A stretch of DNA of 64,000 bases from Danio rerio. Taxonomy: Eukaryota; Chordata; Actinopteri; Cypriniformes; Danionidae. Below are positions 41,694 to 54,400 of this stretch, one piece after another; position 1 is the stretch's first letter; every line of letters starts with the position of its first letter. A model generated the notes under the pieces. That model was not told where the DNA came from, did not search any database, and saw only the letters and a program-made list of their open reading frames with translations. The DNA lies in contig NC_133179.1 in NCBI RefSeq assembly GCF_049306965.1, forward strand, positions 19,378,001 to 19,442,000, written 5' to 3'. Made by a program: the position numbers and the translations under genes.

Positions 41694-44600
41694 CAGACAA
41701 TTGGAACAAATATTTAAATATTCCTATAGCCTTATAATAAAAAATTATATAACTATTTCCTCAATATATTTCAATATATTAATTACTTTCCTTAAGGACA
41801 CGACACATTTATATTATATATCATTAAGAGAATCACATTTCACCCAAAATCATAATAATAATAACAACAACAACAACAACAATAATAATAATAATAGCTG
41901 CTGCTGTTGTTGTTGTTATTATTATTATTATAAAGCATTAAATGATCTTATGTTAAAACTTTGTTCTGATTCTGGCTGAAGCATGAGGTAAAATGTGTGC
42001 TACTCTAAAAATGCATAACAATAACTTTAAATAAAGAAAAAAAATCCTGAAAACAATTTAAATGAAAACAATATCACATTACTCTTCTTGTCTGTGTATA
42101 TCAAGTGTATGCCCTTGTTATATCCAATATACTATACACTAGCTTTAAGACTCATCGCTATAAATTTCTTTGTAAAAATGTCATTTGCAAATAAACATTT
42201 AAAAACCTTTGAATATAAATTTGATATTTCTATTTTTAATATAGCACACATTTTAGAATTAAATATAAAATAAAAGCACTACCCTCTCTCTTTCTGTTTT
42301 CAGCTTGTAATGGGGCTGCTGCAGGTTGGCTTCATAGTCATGTATCTGTCAGAAACTCTGGTGTCTGGATTCACCACCGCAGCCGCTGTTCACATTTTGG
42401 TTTCCCAGCTCAGGTTTGTGCTGGGCCTGGATTTTCCAGGTATAAACGGGCCACTTGCTATCATATATGTAAGTTAGTGCTTCCTTTCTAATGCACTAAT
42501 ATATTGTATATTGTGACTGTTTAGTATATAAAGCAAACATCCGGTCTTTGATTTCAGACTTTGGTAGAAGTTTTTAGCCGAATCACTAGCACAAATGTGG
42601 CTGACCTGGTCACATCTATTGCAATCATGGCACTGGTGCTTATTGTGAAGGAGATCAATGACAGATTCAAGTCTAAACTACCTGTGCCGATACCTATAGA
42701 AGTCATCATGGTAGGTTAAATTAATATTTATGACCACACTGCTTCTTTATTAAGCTTGAACACTACATTAAATTCATCCAACAGACTGTTATCGCTTGCG
42801 GAGTCTCTTATGCATTCAACTTTGAAGAACGATTTGACGTGGTCATTGTTGGGGAGATGGTGAATGGGTAAGAATCTAACAATATCTAATCTACAAAATC
42901 AACTATATAAAACTGAAATATGTATAATCAGCATAATGATATACTGCTATGGAAAAATTAATAGAGCATTGGATTTTTTTTTAGATTGGAGTTAAATATT
43001 TTAGATTATGGCTTTTGGATATTATTTTAGATATGGATTTGGATATATTATTTAAGATATGGGTTTTGTATATATATATATGTGTGTGTGTGTGTAATTA
43101 TAGTCTCTAATCTTTAAGTCTAACAACATTTCTTCCAAGTTTCAACCAAAAAAGGTTAACTGTTAAAAGAAGGGAAAGAATTATGCTTATCTGTAATTGT
43201 GGTTATGTGTATAATATTGATTTCTTCTTAGATGTTTACTTAATTATGATTATAAACTGTAAATTCATATACTTTTTCTACAGGTGTATGTACAGTTGAA
43301 GGCAAAAATATTCAAATCTACTAATAAATATTTCAATAACAGATGTCACATCCATAAACAAGCTTTTTCCTCATAAATGCAAAATATAATAAAATCAATT
43401 CTTATCCTTTTAATTGGCATTATTTTGTATTGGGTTGTGCAGTTTGTTGTAAACTGTAAACTCAGTAACTGTTTCGTTCACATCCGTAGCGCATGTTTGT
43501 TTTTTCTTAAAACATGTTTAGTGATTAACACTATTCTGATCCTATAACTCTGTGTGGTTAGCTGTTTTGGAAAATATAAACAGATGTTTTAATATAATTT
43601 AACATATATTTTCTCGTGAATTTATGTTGAATTTTTACTGCAAATGTCCATAACGCTGGAATTTCGTTTTATTTTTTTGTCAGCCTGAACATTGGGATTT
43701 AAATAATTCAATATCACACTGGCATACTCCAGATTCATTCACATAAAATGTTATGTAATTTTATTTCAATTATTTGTTTTTTGTTCTATTATTATGACTG
43801 AACTGATACATTTCAAATGTACTTCATAATCATTGCTTTGGAGTTGAATACGGGACAAAACAATCTATCCTTTAGTTAATGAGATGAGTTAGATCAAAAG
43901 CACCCCGATGACATTACCTAAAACGTGTAGGTTTAGAAAACATTAAATAAACGGAATTTGTAAACAATATTGGATTCCAGTTTTTCAGTCATCTACACAG
44001 AATTGCACATACAGTGCTTAACATACGAGTACACCCCTCAAAAATCTCTCATTAAAATTTAAATTTACTATCGAAAGCTTTACAATATTATATTCATGCA
44101 TGCATATACACTAAGCATGCATATAAACATTAACCAGAACTAAATCTAAATCTGAATCAAACAAAGCAACTTATGATAATGGTCCCAAATTAGTAAACCC
44201 AAATTTATATGTTAAGGAAAAATATTAAATAAAAAAAAATTACAAAAAGAAACAAAAAATTTGTATTGAAATTTTGCAGGTTTTTTGTTTCTTTTTGTAA
44301 TTTTTTTCCAATATACCATATGGATTTAAATTAATTATCTTTCTATTTCTAAAGATGTTCAGTGACTAAACTATTATTTTAATAAATATCTCTGTTTAAT
44401 AAATCTGCTTTGTTCAAATGCACCATAATATATTACCTATATTCACTGAAAAATGTATACAAATGTTCACTTTCAAAATAGAGTGTACTCATTTGAGTTG
44501 AGCACTGCATATTATATCAAAATCTAAACATATTACTATTTCTATTATGCAGATATGAATCTCCAGTTGCTCCAAACCTGGAAGTCATTGAGGAGACTGC

Positions 44601-47600
44601 AGTGGAGGCTTTCCCTATGGCCATAGTAGGATTTGCTGTGGCTTTCTCAGTAGCTAAAGTCTACTCTGTCAAACATGACTACACGATTGACGGAAACCAG
44701 GTGAGCAAATAAAAAATAGTCTGAAATGTGATGCATAATAAAAATGGACACATTTGTAAACACTCACCTGTATGTTACAGGAGCTCATTGCCTTTGGAGT
44801 GAGCAACATGTTTGGAGCATCTTTCCGCTCATTCGCCGCAAGCACAGCACTTTCTAGGACAGCCATACAGGAGAGTACAGGAGGAAAGACGCAGGTGAAA
44901 TTCTCTCTCTCATGCCATTCCTCCATTTTACTACAAGAAAGCAAAGACAAAATGGTTATTGTTTGTTTTATAACACTTCTACCTAGATAGCGGGAATCCT
45001 TTCAGCCATGATGGTATTGATTGTGATCGTCGGAGTAGGATTTCTACTCGAGCCACTACCCAGGGTAAGAACTTTTTAGATTTTATACACAGAAGCAAAC
45101 TGAATGTAGTCCTCTACAGTACTATTGTGCTATTTTGTATAGTTTAGGGTGTTAAAAGTTTGATCAAATACATGTTACATATTTTAGCTTGCGTTACATT
45201 AAACTGACTTAAAACATTAAAGTTAAATCACATATTAGCCATGGCAACATTTAGTTGAAGTCTTTTTATTAGCCCTTCTGAGAATTATTACCCCTGCTGA
45301 ATTAATAGCCTCCCGTATATGTTTCTATATAACAGAAATAGGACTTTTTTCAAACACATTTCTAAACAAAGGTTTTAATAGTTAATTTCTAGATATATTT
45401 TTCAAGCATTCAGTTTAAATTGCAATTTAAATGTGTATTTTAGTTAATTAGGCAAGTTAGGGTATTTATTCAATTCAATTCATGTTTATTTCTATAGTGC
45501 TTTTTTCTTGTGTCAAAGAAGCTTAACATTGAAGTTCTAGTAAATTGAAACTGTAACAGTCCAGTTTTCAGAGTTTAAAATCGGTTTAGTTCAATTCAGT
45601 CAATTTAATTTTCACTGATGGAAGTACAAAAACTGAAGAGCAAATCCAATGATGCACAGCTCCACAAGTTCCAAACCAAGCAAGCCAGTGGCAACAGAGG
45701 CGATGAACAAACTTCACCAATTGACAAAAGTGAAGGAAAAAACCTCAAGAGAAATATTTAGGCACAGCATTTTATAATGATGGTTTGCTTTGTAGACAAT
45801 CAAAAAAATACTGCTTAAGGTGGTTAATAATATTGACCTTACAATGGTTTAAAAAAAATTAAAACTGCTTTTATTCTGGCCGAAATAAAAACAAATAAGA
45901 CTTTCTCCAGAAAAAAAAATATTACAATAAATACTGTGAAAAAAATCCTTGCTCTGTTAAACATCATTTGGGAAAAATTTTTTCACAGGAGGGCTAATAA
46001 TTTTGACTTAAACTGTATGTCTTTGCTACTGTAACTTATTAAATCATTTTATCATTTTTGTTTTGATAATTTGACTCAACTTAGAACATTTAATGCGGGA
46101 ACTATTTAAAAAGATTATAGTGTAGTTGTAGCTAAGGCCTGGAAAAGTTTGGTTTGTGTGTTGACATGTCTTCAAGACACTTTGTTTGAAGCAGTGTTAA
46201 GGTTGTGATCTATAAAAAACAAACTTGAAGAGGAAATGTGCGCAGCTGTCAGTAAAAGTGTGCATATTTAACTTAAATATTCAACTGCTTTAATTCGTCA
46301 TAATTTAGCCATTAGCTATTCTCTTTTAGGAAGGTTTCTACATAGTTTTATAAATAAGACCCTTGATCTTTGAATAAACCTTTACAGTTATTTACAGTGA
46401 TGCCTAACATACTTTATGAGAGATTAAAAAAAATAAACTATTTGACCTTGTATATATCTGATAAGTGACCTCCAAAAGATTTTTTTTAAATGGTTGTTTT
46501 AAACTCTCAATACATATAAACTATGCACTCTAGTCACGTAGGAGTCAAATTATGGCAGTTTTGCTTTTCTTTCCAGTCTGTTCTGGGCGCTCTGGTCATC
46601 GTCAATCTGAAAGGCATGCTGATGCAGTTCAGTGAGCTGCCGTTTCTATGGAGGAATGACAGGCCGGATTTTGTGAGTTTGTGGGTTTATTACCACAGAT
46701 TATTTTGTGAATTGTCTTTGATCACTCAATCCTCTAGAGTAGTTTTTATCTTAAAGGGATTAGTTCATCCAAAAATACCTCTCATAATTTACTCACTTTC
46801 AAGTGGTTGTAAACTTTGATAAAAACAAAACAATATAATGTGAAGAATGTCGGAAAAAATGCAGCCACTGAAATGCATAGTAGTGACAAAATTACTATGG
46901 ACGTCAATGGCTGTTTTCTTTTACTTTCTTCAGTATATTTTATGGAAGTGCTGAAAGGCTATGCGTTATTATATTTTCTCTCTCTATGTTCTCGTAATCA
47001 TGAGAAAATTAAGTTATGATCATGAGAAAACGACTTTTTGTTACATCGAGATCATGAGGAAATAAATTATATTTATTGTGATCTCAACTTAACAACATAA
47101 AGAATGATGAAGATCTTGCTTTTGCGTTATTGCATTCTTTTTCAAGTTCTTAACAATTATTTTATAAAGTGAATCCCTGCAAATAATACTATATGAAATA
47201 GCTACTGTAAGCGTGTCAAGGACATCCTCTTATGCCTAATAAGCAGAAAAACATAAGCCGTAACCTTAAGAAAAATCAACTTTTGCTATATCAAGATGAG
47301 AAAATTAAGACATAATAAAAATGAGAAAACTTATGATATGTTGAGATCACAAGAAAATGCTGTCATGATCACAAACAAGAAACAAGAAAGAAAAATATAA
47401 TAACAGGTCACCTCTAAGGACTTCCATAATATCTTAATATATTTCTTTGTGTTCAAAAGAAATAAACACAAAACAGGATGAGTAAAAAAGATGACAGAAT
47501 TGGATCAACTATACTCTGACCCCTGAGTCTGAACATTTTTAAAGCAAGAACAAAACTAAAGTAAAATGTGTTTGTTCGCTTCACAGGTGACCTGGATGGT

Positions 47601-49921
47601 GACCTTCATGGCGTCTCTGTTTCTGGGTTTGGATCTGGGTTTGGCTGTGGGTATCGGGGCAGAATTGTTCACTGTGGTCTACAGGACTCAATTGTAAGTG
47701 TGGATTCATAATACCTTCAATTGAAACCAAAGCACAGGCAGAATATTGTTTTTTTGTGTGATTTTTTATTGACCACATGTGATAATATTTTGTATGCAAC
47801 AGCCCACGTTGTTCTGTCCTGGCCAATATTTCAGGAACTGACCTCTATAGGGATCGTAAAGACTACACATCTGTGAGTGCCACTATTATGCTTTTTTATA
47901 GTTTTCTTTGATTTATTTTACAAATGCTTATTTTAATGGGATTTGATTTCAGATTCAGATTTACGAACCTGACGGTGTTAAAATATTTAAAATTCCCTCA
48001 CCCATCTTCTTTGCTAACATCGATTTCTTTAGAGATAAACTGGTTCAGGAAGTAAGCTACTTTTTATTTTACAGATGTTTACAACAAATTATAGGTGTTT
48101 GTTAAACGTTTGGCGCTAAATGTTTGCTGTCTTCCAGGTAGGTTTTAATCCAATGAGAGTGCTGAAGAAAAGAAACAAAGCCTTGCGAAAGATCAGAAAA
48201 ATGTTGTGCAATGGAGAACTGGAGGTGTCAGATGTAAGTCTTTGCTATTAAAATAATAAGATGTGTTTCTACAGGTGGTTTGTCAAGCCCACTCACCAGT
48301 GTGAAGCACACTTTATAAATGCACAATGTTTTTATTTTATATAGAGTGATTAGAAAAATGTGTCTGGTGCAAATGTGCAAAAAATCTGGTGCAAGTGTCT
48401 GTTAAGTGTCAGAGAGAAGAGTTTGTTTTCTATATGTGGTTTGTTAAACCCACTCACCTGTGTGAGGCATACACAAAATTAATAATATCAATTTATAGTA
48501 TTATATTTTAGATTGAAAATAATAATTTATTTTATATAATATTTTGTATAGTACCCGTTAAATATTTAACTTACTGATTATGTTACATGAGATTTTTTTT
48601 AAATCAGAATTTTATCTAATAGTTGGACCAGATAAAAAAAAACTATATGACCTCATATATACTGACTTATTTTTTGTTGTTGCATTAATTGGCTAAATTA
48701 ATAATGACAACTATATCTTCCTACACATATAAATAAATGTAATTTATTGAGCAGGATAATACGGGCAACTATCTTTAGTATGGTTTAATTTAATTTGTTT
48801 AATGTTAATGTTTAAAAATAGTAGTAAATAAATTCTGTCTAATAACAAAAACGGAGCTGTTCTTCTGCGATATGAAAGCAGTAACAAAACTTACATTCTT
48901 CTTGATCCAGAGAGGCCCTGTACTGAGACAGCCATCAGTTGACACATCAGAAGGCAGTATGGAGGATCTTGACCAGCCCATAGACTTCTCAGATCTCCCA
49001 ATCCAGGTGAACTGGAACTCGCAACTGCCTGCCAACATCTCCGTCCCTCCTGTCAACATACACAGTTTAATCCTGGATTTCTGTGCAGTCTCCTTCATCG
49101 ATGTATCTGCACTCAAGGGTCTGAAAGCGGTAAAACACTATATTATGAGACATATTACACTGTAAATTTAGTAAATTTATTAATATAAATATAGCTATGT
49201 CCTGCATTCATGATCAGAAATTCTTTAAAACTGCATTTTTGAAGTTTGTTTTTATCTTTACAGACCTTGAAAGAGTTTATACGAATTGAGGTGGACGTCT
49301 ACATAGTTTCATGTGATGGTAAAAAAAAAAACTTTTTTATTACCTGCAATTTGATTCCAAAGTCTTCATAATAGGGAAAGTCAAAATCACCCAAAAATGA
49401 AAATCAATTTAAGCATAATCAAGTGGTTTCAAACATTTATGGGTGTCTTTTCCCTGTTGAACATTAAAGAAAACCTTTTGAACAATGTTGGAGAGCAGTA
49501 TTTGCACTTACATCCATAGAAGAACTATAAAAGTCAATGGCTTACATTGTTCAAATCATCTTATATTTTTAACAAGTATACGGTAAATAAATGGTAGAAT
49601 TTTTTGCAGACCTTCTGACTCCTTCTGCTTTTGCCACAGTGTACATCATGGAGAAGCTTCAGCATTGTACATTTTTTGATGACGAAATTAAGACTTCAAT
49701 CTTTTATCCCACACTTCATGATGCCATGTTGCACATTCTGGAGACACATCCAGATCATGGAGAACTAGAAAAGGTAGCTAGATTAATGCAGATTAAATAT
49801 TTCGACATAACCTAAAATTACAAGCAGTTTCTGTGGTCCATACTGAACTATGTATCTGTAATGTTTGCAGGATATAAACATAAACTATGAAGTCATCCAG
49901 AGAGACAGTTTAACTGTGTGA
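39336..49921 (+). CDS. slc26a3: SLC26A3-type chloride/bicarbonate exchanger, second tandem copy, 733 aa
   Basis: Nineteen coding exons: 39336-39463, 40830-40969, 41052-41162, 41285-41445, 42304-42468, 42558-42710, 42785-42867, 44553-44700, 44781-44894, 44987-45064, 46577-46672, 47587-47693, 47803-47872, 47959-48051, 48138-48233, 48911-49129, 49264-49318, 49640-49773, 49871-49921, giving 734 codons with TGA. Exons 2-15 match the first copy base for base in length (140, 111, 161, 165, 153, 83, 148, 114, 78, 96, 107, 70, 93, 96). The N-terminus [16 protein letters not shown] resembles human SLC26A3 (MIEPFGNQYIVARPVYS), so the start is firm. The PGYGLY signature, an NIT sequon in the second loop, [17 protein letters not shown] and a full STAS domain are all intact. 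It lacks the 25-codon exon of its neighbour and ends RDSLTV instead of ETRF. The acceptor of exon 14 is doubled (47952 or 47958); the downstream one gives family length. It is a tandem duplicate, slc26a3.1 or .2. Confidence 0.93.
40410..40599. mobile_element. Short hAT-like non-autonomous element, 190 bp, inverted ends
   Basis: The ends read CAGGGGTGGGCAAACTCGGT and (complement) TAGAGGTGGGCAAACCTGGT. The inverted arms continue inward with CCTGGAGGGCC and 'tcctgcacagttaagc'-type words. The CAGGGGTGGGCAAA end is typical of hAT-derived teleost short elements. No 8-base target duplication is visible. It lies in intron 1 of the second slc26a3. Confidence 0.75.
41648..41694. repeat. (ATT)n microsatellite
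   Basis: Pure ATT triplets, about 15 units, in intron 4 of the second slc26a3. Confidence 0.9.
41850..41935. repeat. Mirror-like triplet microsatellite able to fold into a hairpin
   Basis: AAT, then AAC, then AAT, then GCTGCTGCTG, then TTG and ATT triplets. The AAC/AAT arm is complementary to the TTG/ATT arm, so the run forms an imperfect long inverted repeat. Confidence 0.8.
44012..44507. mobile_element. Tc1/mariner-like short element with inverted ends
   Basis: The left end 'cagtgcttaacatacgagta' and the complement of the right end 'cagtgctcaactcaaatgag' match, followed by 'tacac' in both. A TA precedes the left end and CA follows the right end, consistent with a worn TA target duplication. 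The 496-bp interior carries a 27-bp perfect hairpin (44233-44307). It lies in intron 7 of the second slc26a3. Confidence 0.65.
44233..44307. repeat. Perfect 27-bp inverted repeat with 21-base loop
   Basis: Arm 44233-44259 is the exact reverse complement of arm 44281-44307 (both A/T-rich with three G/C pairs in each arm). It would form a strong stem in RNA or single-stranded DNA. Confidence 0.9.
45256..46015 (-). mobile_element. Copy of the 'gaagtcagaattattagcccc' DNA element carrying an inserted repeat
   Basis: The left end is 'gaagtctttttattagccct'; the right end is 'agggctaataattttgactt'. Family blocks 'actttctccag' and 'gctctgttaaacatcatttg' appear near the right. The middle (45468-45770) is replaced by a different repeat, so that one inserted later. 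It lies in intron 10 of the second slc26a3. Confidence 0.65.
45468..45770 (+). repeat. Cyprinid 'attcaattcaattca' repeat, inserted within a DNA element
   Basis: It begins 'attcaattcaattcatgttt', then 'ctatagtgctttt' and 'tgtcaaagaagcttaaca'. Further on are 'ctgaagagcaaatccaatga' and 'caagccagtggcaacagagg'. A very common cyprinid interspersed repeat; its superfamily is not clear to me. Confidence 0.65.
46755..46925. mobile_element. Angel-like element, worn copy
   Basis: 'aaagggattagttcatccaa' at the start, 'tttactcactttcaagtggt', 'aagaatgtcgg' and 'gacgtcaatggctg' follow the usual Angel-like order. The right arm is missing. Confidence 0.55.
46975..47400. repeat. Degenerate repeat of 'gatcatgagaaaa' words
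   Basis: 'aatcatgagaaaatta', 'gatcatgagaaaacgact', 'gagatcatgaggaaataa', 'aagatgagaaaattaag' and 'gagatcacaagaaaatgc' recur over 400 bases in intron 11 of the second slc26a3. Confidence 0.55.
49379..49550. mobile_element. Angel-like element, left part
   Basis: 'aaatcacccaaaaatgaaaa', 'aagtggtttcaaacattta', 'cctgttgaacattaaagaa' and 'aacaatgttgg' match the family. It lies between the last STAS exons of the second slc26a3. Confidence 0.6.
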
Positions 49922-50553
49922 TGAGGAACAGAAAACCCTGCTGAAATACTGAGGATTTTACTACACATTATAAAAACACTTATTTCAGTCTGGCTATGTA
50001 ATGTTTAACTTCACAGCAGCAGCATTGTTATCATGTTTACTGGTAAGTGGACTTAACGTTAGAGCAAACGAATTCAGCTTGTTTGGGATTTAATGACAGG
50101 TGGACAAACAATCAGACATTTTTCATATTATGAACATAAATATAACGTTAATTTCTTACCTTTTAAGCAAAGTCTACCCATAGAGGTTATCCTAGTCCTT
50201 TGGGAAGACAGAAAATAAATGTAAACAAGCGGTAATTTAGTTTTTATAGCAAGAAACGTGTTTTCAAGACCTCACTAACTAGCGTGCTAGTATGCTAATT
50301 CCGACTCAATGAAGACAATCGATCACGTACCAATCATAGGCTAACGTTACTTACCGAATTAATAAATCTGCTCGTTTGCAGTCCACACCATATTTACTAA
50401 AGAAACAAAACCATGTTGCAGTGTTTATGTTACTTCCTGTATTTAAATATTTATGTACTTTATTGTGTCAAGTGTATGCATTCATGACCTACTTGTCTCT
50501 CCGGGGAGAACTTTGCACGTTTATAAGCTGCGTCCTGCATATATTAATGTTGT

Positions 50554-50559
50554 AATAAA
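50554..50559 (+). terminator. Polyadenylation signal of the second slc26a3 gene
   Basis: AATAAA (in tgtaataaac) lies about 630 bases after the stop, with a second AATAAA at 50613-50618 followed by a TTGT-rich element. Either could be used. Confidence 0.5.
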
Positions 50560-50639
50560 CTTTTTAAAAACCTGTGATGTAAATTAATGTATTTTAAAAT
50601 GAATGCTTGTTTAATAAAACGTTTAAAAATGCTATATTG

Positions 50640-51410
50640 TCTGCTTTATATTTGTTAAATATCTCAGCACACACAAGTACATGTAAAAATATAGCCAAAT
50701 AATTCAAAAAGGTCTAAATTTGTTCAATTCAATTGGATGATTTTATATTATTAAATAATTTAGTGTACTTTAATTTCTCAAATGGGTGAAAGTAGTGTCA
50801 GCACTTAACTTATTCGAAAAACAGAATCACCCTTATTATTTAACTTATTACAACAAATGAAAGTAATCATACTAAACTTTATATTTTGATTACCTCTGTA
50901 GGATACTAACATAAAACAATTAACATTCTAATATCTTGTTGTTTGAAACCAGTCTCTGACCAACAGATGTGTAGATCCTCATATAATGTTCATCACTTAC
51001 CTGTTGATTTAAGTTTGTACAAACTCAAAGCTCCTCTGTGTGCAAGATATAATACATCACACTGCCATATGCTTTTTAAATGATTGTAAATATTTATATG
51101 CTATTATTATTTAAAAAGACACATTTAAAGCATTAAGTTAGACACCAGATACATCACACAATAGAAACAGATTGAATTTGTACATTTAATTGTGAATACA
51201 TTCAAGAAACACCACATTCAACAATCAACAAAAGCCCCTAAAAATGCAGCATGTATGGGCTCGATTATTAAAAAGTAAATGTTTGAATATCTGACGATGA
51301 CAAGATTTTTAAAACACCATTCAGTGAGTACTGATCTTTGCTATACAGTTAATAGTTTTCAGACTATAAAATATGCAATTGAATCCCTGCCAGCTTGACA
51401 AACTAAATCA
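50640..51410. other. Spacer between the convergent second slc26a3 and cbll1 genes
   Basis: About 0.8 kb of AT-rich sequence between the two 3' ends. No coding exon, RNA gene or recognisable repeat is seen. Part of it may be cbll1 3' UTR if a signal beyond 51412 is used. Confidence 0.5.
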
Positions 51411-51411
51411 C

Positions 51412-51417
51412 TTTATT
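51412..51417 (-). terminator. Candidate polyadenylation signal of cbll1
   Basis: On the minus strand AATAAA lies 39 bases after the cbll1 stop. That would make a very short 3' UTR; a longer form ending further left is possible. Confidence 0.35.
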
Positions 51418-51455
51418 CGGCAACAACAAAGAAAAAAAAAATCAAATACACATTA

Positions 51456-54400
51456 TTACTGGTAATACGGTCTGTATCTGCCCTGATCTGGGTGATGGGG
51501 CCCCGGCATCTGTCCCTGCGGAGGGGGACCCTGCATTCGTGGTGGGGGGCCTCTGGGGGCTGGCCACATCCCAGGACTCAAACCTCCCGGCTGATTGAAT
51601 GGCGGGCTGAGTGTGCTCTTGTCCTCTGCAAACTGAGGGTTGTAATGATGGGGTGGCGGGGCATTAACTGGGGGTCCGCCATGTTGTGGGGGTGGCCCGG
51701 GTGGAGGATGGTTCATAAATGGTGGCATCTGACCAATGAGGTGTCCGGGGGGTGGGGTTATCGGAGGTGGGACTGATGATAGAGGGGGAGGGGCTTGATT
51801 AAAGACCATATGGGGTGTGTTGGAGCCTTGTCCCGGGTGTGGCATGGGGTGACTGATGGGTGGAGGTGGAGGCGGGCCGTAATGCTGCTGAGGTGGCGCC
51901 ATCATGTGGTGTGGATGGGTCACAACAGGCTGACCCGTATAGTCTCCAGGATGATGGTGAGGTGGGGGAGGATTTCCGGGTTGAGAGAGCGGGTCTCGGG
52001 ATGGTCCGGAGCCGGAATCATCTTGGATTGGAACAGTGATGAGGTTGCTGTGTTTTCGAGTGGTGACAGTTGAGATTCGGAAGGTCTCCTGTGAGAGGGA
52101 CCGGGATGGGCCCATGTCTCCAGGTGGTTGTCCTTGAGGTCTTAGGTCATCATGAGCAGAAGGAGGTGGGCCGTATGGGTCGTGTCCGGGATGGCCTAAA
52201 GGTGGAGGGATGAGTACGTGGGGTTTGGGCAGGTGAGGTGGAGGTACGCGGAAGCGGTCGGACACTTCAGAGGGAGGAAGGTGGAGAGAGTCAGAGCGGC
52301 TGCTGGAGCTCTTGCCAGAGCGCATGTGCCGGTGGTTGATGTGGGCCTGCAGGTCCCTCTGGGACAGATAGGTCCGTTTGCAACCCTGAACAATACTGCA
52401 CATGTAGAGAGAGCCACGTTGGCACTGCTCAATCCGCTGGACCGGGTCTGTACAGCTGTACATATTTAGACTGAAAACAGAAGACAAGGCAGAAGAAAAG
52501 TTGGTCAAATATCTTTATAAATCTAGAATTTGAGACATTAAAGTTAAAATCAGATTTCAATAACCCTAATAAAAAGAATATCTAGATTACTTAAATTGTT
52601 AAACCCTATACAAAAAAAACAAAAAAAAACAAGATAGGTTGGAACAAGTAACTGATTATTGGCGGATGTGAAAGAATGTTATTTTTTATAGGGTATACAA
52701 TTTCTGAATGCAAATTGACAATATGCATAGTAGTTCAAGACTAACATATTCCAGGCAAATCAAAATTCTTGATGAATTTAATTTTTTTGTTGTGAAATGT
52801 AGAATGCAAATTGTTGAAGATGATTATTTAATAAATAAATCTAAAAATCATTAAGTAATTTGATTGCAGCAATGCTCAAAAACATTCACATTCAAAGTGG
52901 TCTCCACAATGGAGTTTTAGTAAATTTTTTTTAAGCTTCTAATTTTGTATTGGAGGATTCCCACTATATATTTACATGCACCCAAAACAATGTTCTGTTC
53001 AATAGCTGTGCAAGACAAAAGCTGTGCATTATTCTTACCCTGGACACATCTTATCACCCTTCCTCTCATGATGTAAAGCACAGTCATAGCAGAAAACGTG
53101 CTTACATGGGATCTGCGAAGAAATAAATTTAACATGTTAAAAAAAATAAATGTAACAAGTCATGAAAGTATTAATTCACATCAACAAAAATCTACATGCA
53201 TTCACTTCATGCAACTATTCTCACCATGCGGCCGTATGTTTTAATCGGCAGTCCACATTTGTCACAGAAATGAACAGGCGTCTCATCCTTCTCACCGACC
53301 AAGTTTAGCTTAAAAAAAAAAAAAAAAAAGAAAGAAAGCAGCAAACTATTATTACAGCAATTCAAAAATGACCATCTAATTATTGAAGTTTCAACAGGAG
53401 AACTGTGTTGTCTTAAAATGTATATAAACATCTGAAACTTTACACAAAAAATAAACTAACTGACAGCAGTTGTGTTATAAATTTAGAAGAAATGTCATCA
53501 AGTTCACAGATGAAAACTAAAACTACAATTTAATCACTAAACACTATAAATGAGACATTTCTAAACCTTCCTCTCAATTTTCCCTCATAGCTGTATGTTT
53601 GAATAAATTTGTTGTAAATTTGTTGAACTATAGGTTTAATACAAATTTGTGCGTTTACGTTTTTTTAATTATTAAAATTAGTTTAAAACCATTTTATTTT
53701 GGGCTGTGTATTAAATACATAAGATTTAAGCAATCATTACATAATTATTATTCAAATCTTCCTATAAAATATTTACATTTTAAAGTAAAATTAAAAGAAC
53801 ATATAAAATATTTTATCAATACAATGATCTAAGTAAAAAAAAGTAACACACAAATAATGTATGTGGTAATGGGGTGGAAAAATAATAAGCTTGTGTTTTA
53901 TCCTGCTCTAATTTCGACGATGTTGAAATGTATTTTTTGTTAAATAATTTTTATGTAAGACATTTCTGTTCGAAAATAAACAAATCAAATCTACAAAAAA
54001 GGTTGTTTTTAGTATCCATTTTTTACCTTGTAATCCCAGTAAAGTTGCTGTGGGAAGCGACGCTGGCTTGCAAAAGCATCTCCTGATTTGACACCACAAT
54101 CAAACCGGTCCTCCTTCTTGAAGTTAAAACCTTTTGAGAGAAACAGTGATCAGAAAGCGAGCCGGGCAACATAACACATCAAAATGTTCGTGATAATATG
54201 AGGACTGTTTTACACCCACATTACCTTCCTCTGCAGAATGGCTTTTGGATGGTAACCGTCCCGTTGGTCTCTGGGGTCGTGGGGCAGGTTTATTTCTGGC
54301 CTGCTTTGGAAGAAGTTTGATTGGGATCCTCCTCCTGACATCAGGACCACCTAACGGCCCATCCGTACCCTGCATATCATTGTCTGTATGGAAAAAGAAA

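Noticed and set aside
51492-52073. Long plus-strand open frames opposite the last cbll1 exon
   Set aside because: They are antisense shadows of the GC-rich proline/histidine-coding exon; the minus strand matches Hakai along its length.
52456-52508. Upstream extension of the last cbll1 exon to an ATG at 52508
   Set aside because: The frame continues into intron sequence. Only the acceptor TACAG at 52456-52460 joins the RING exon so that KMCPGC is complete.
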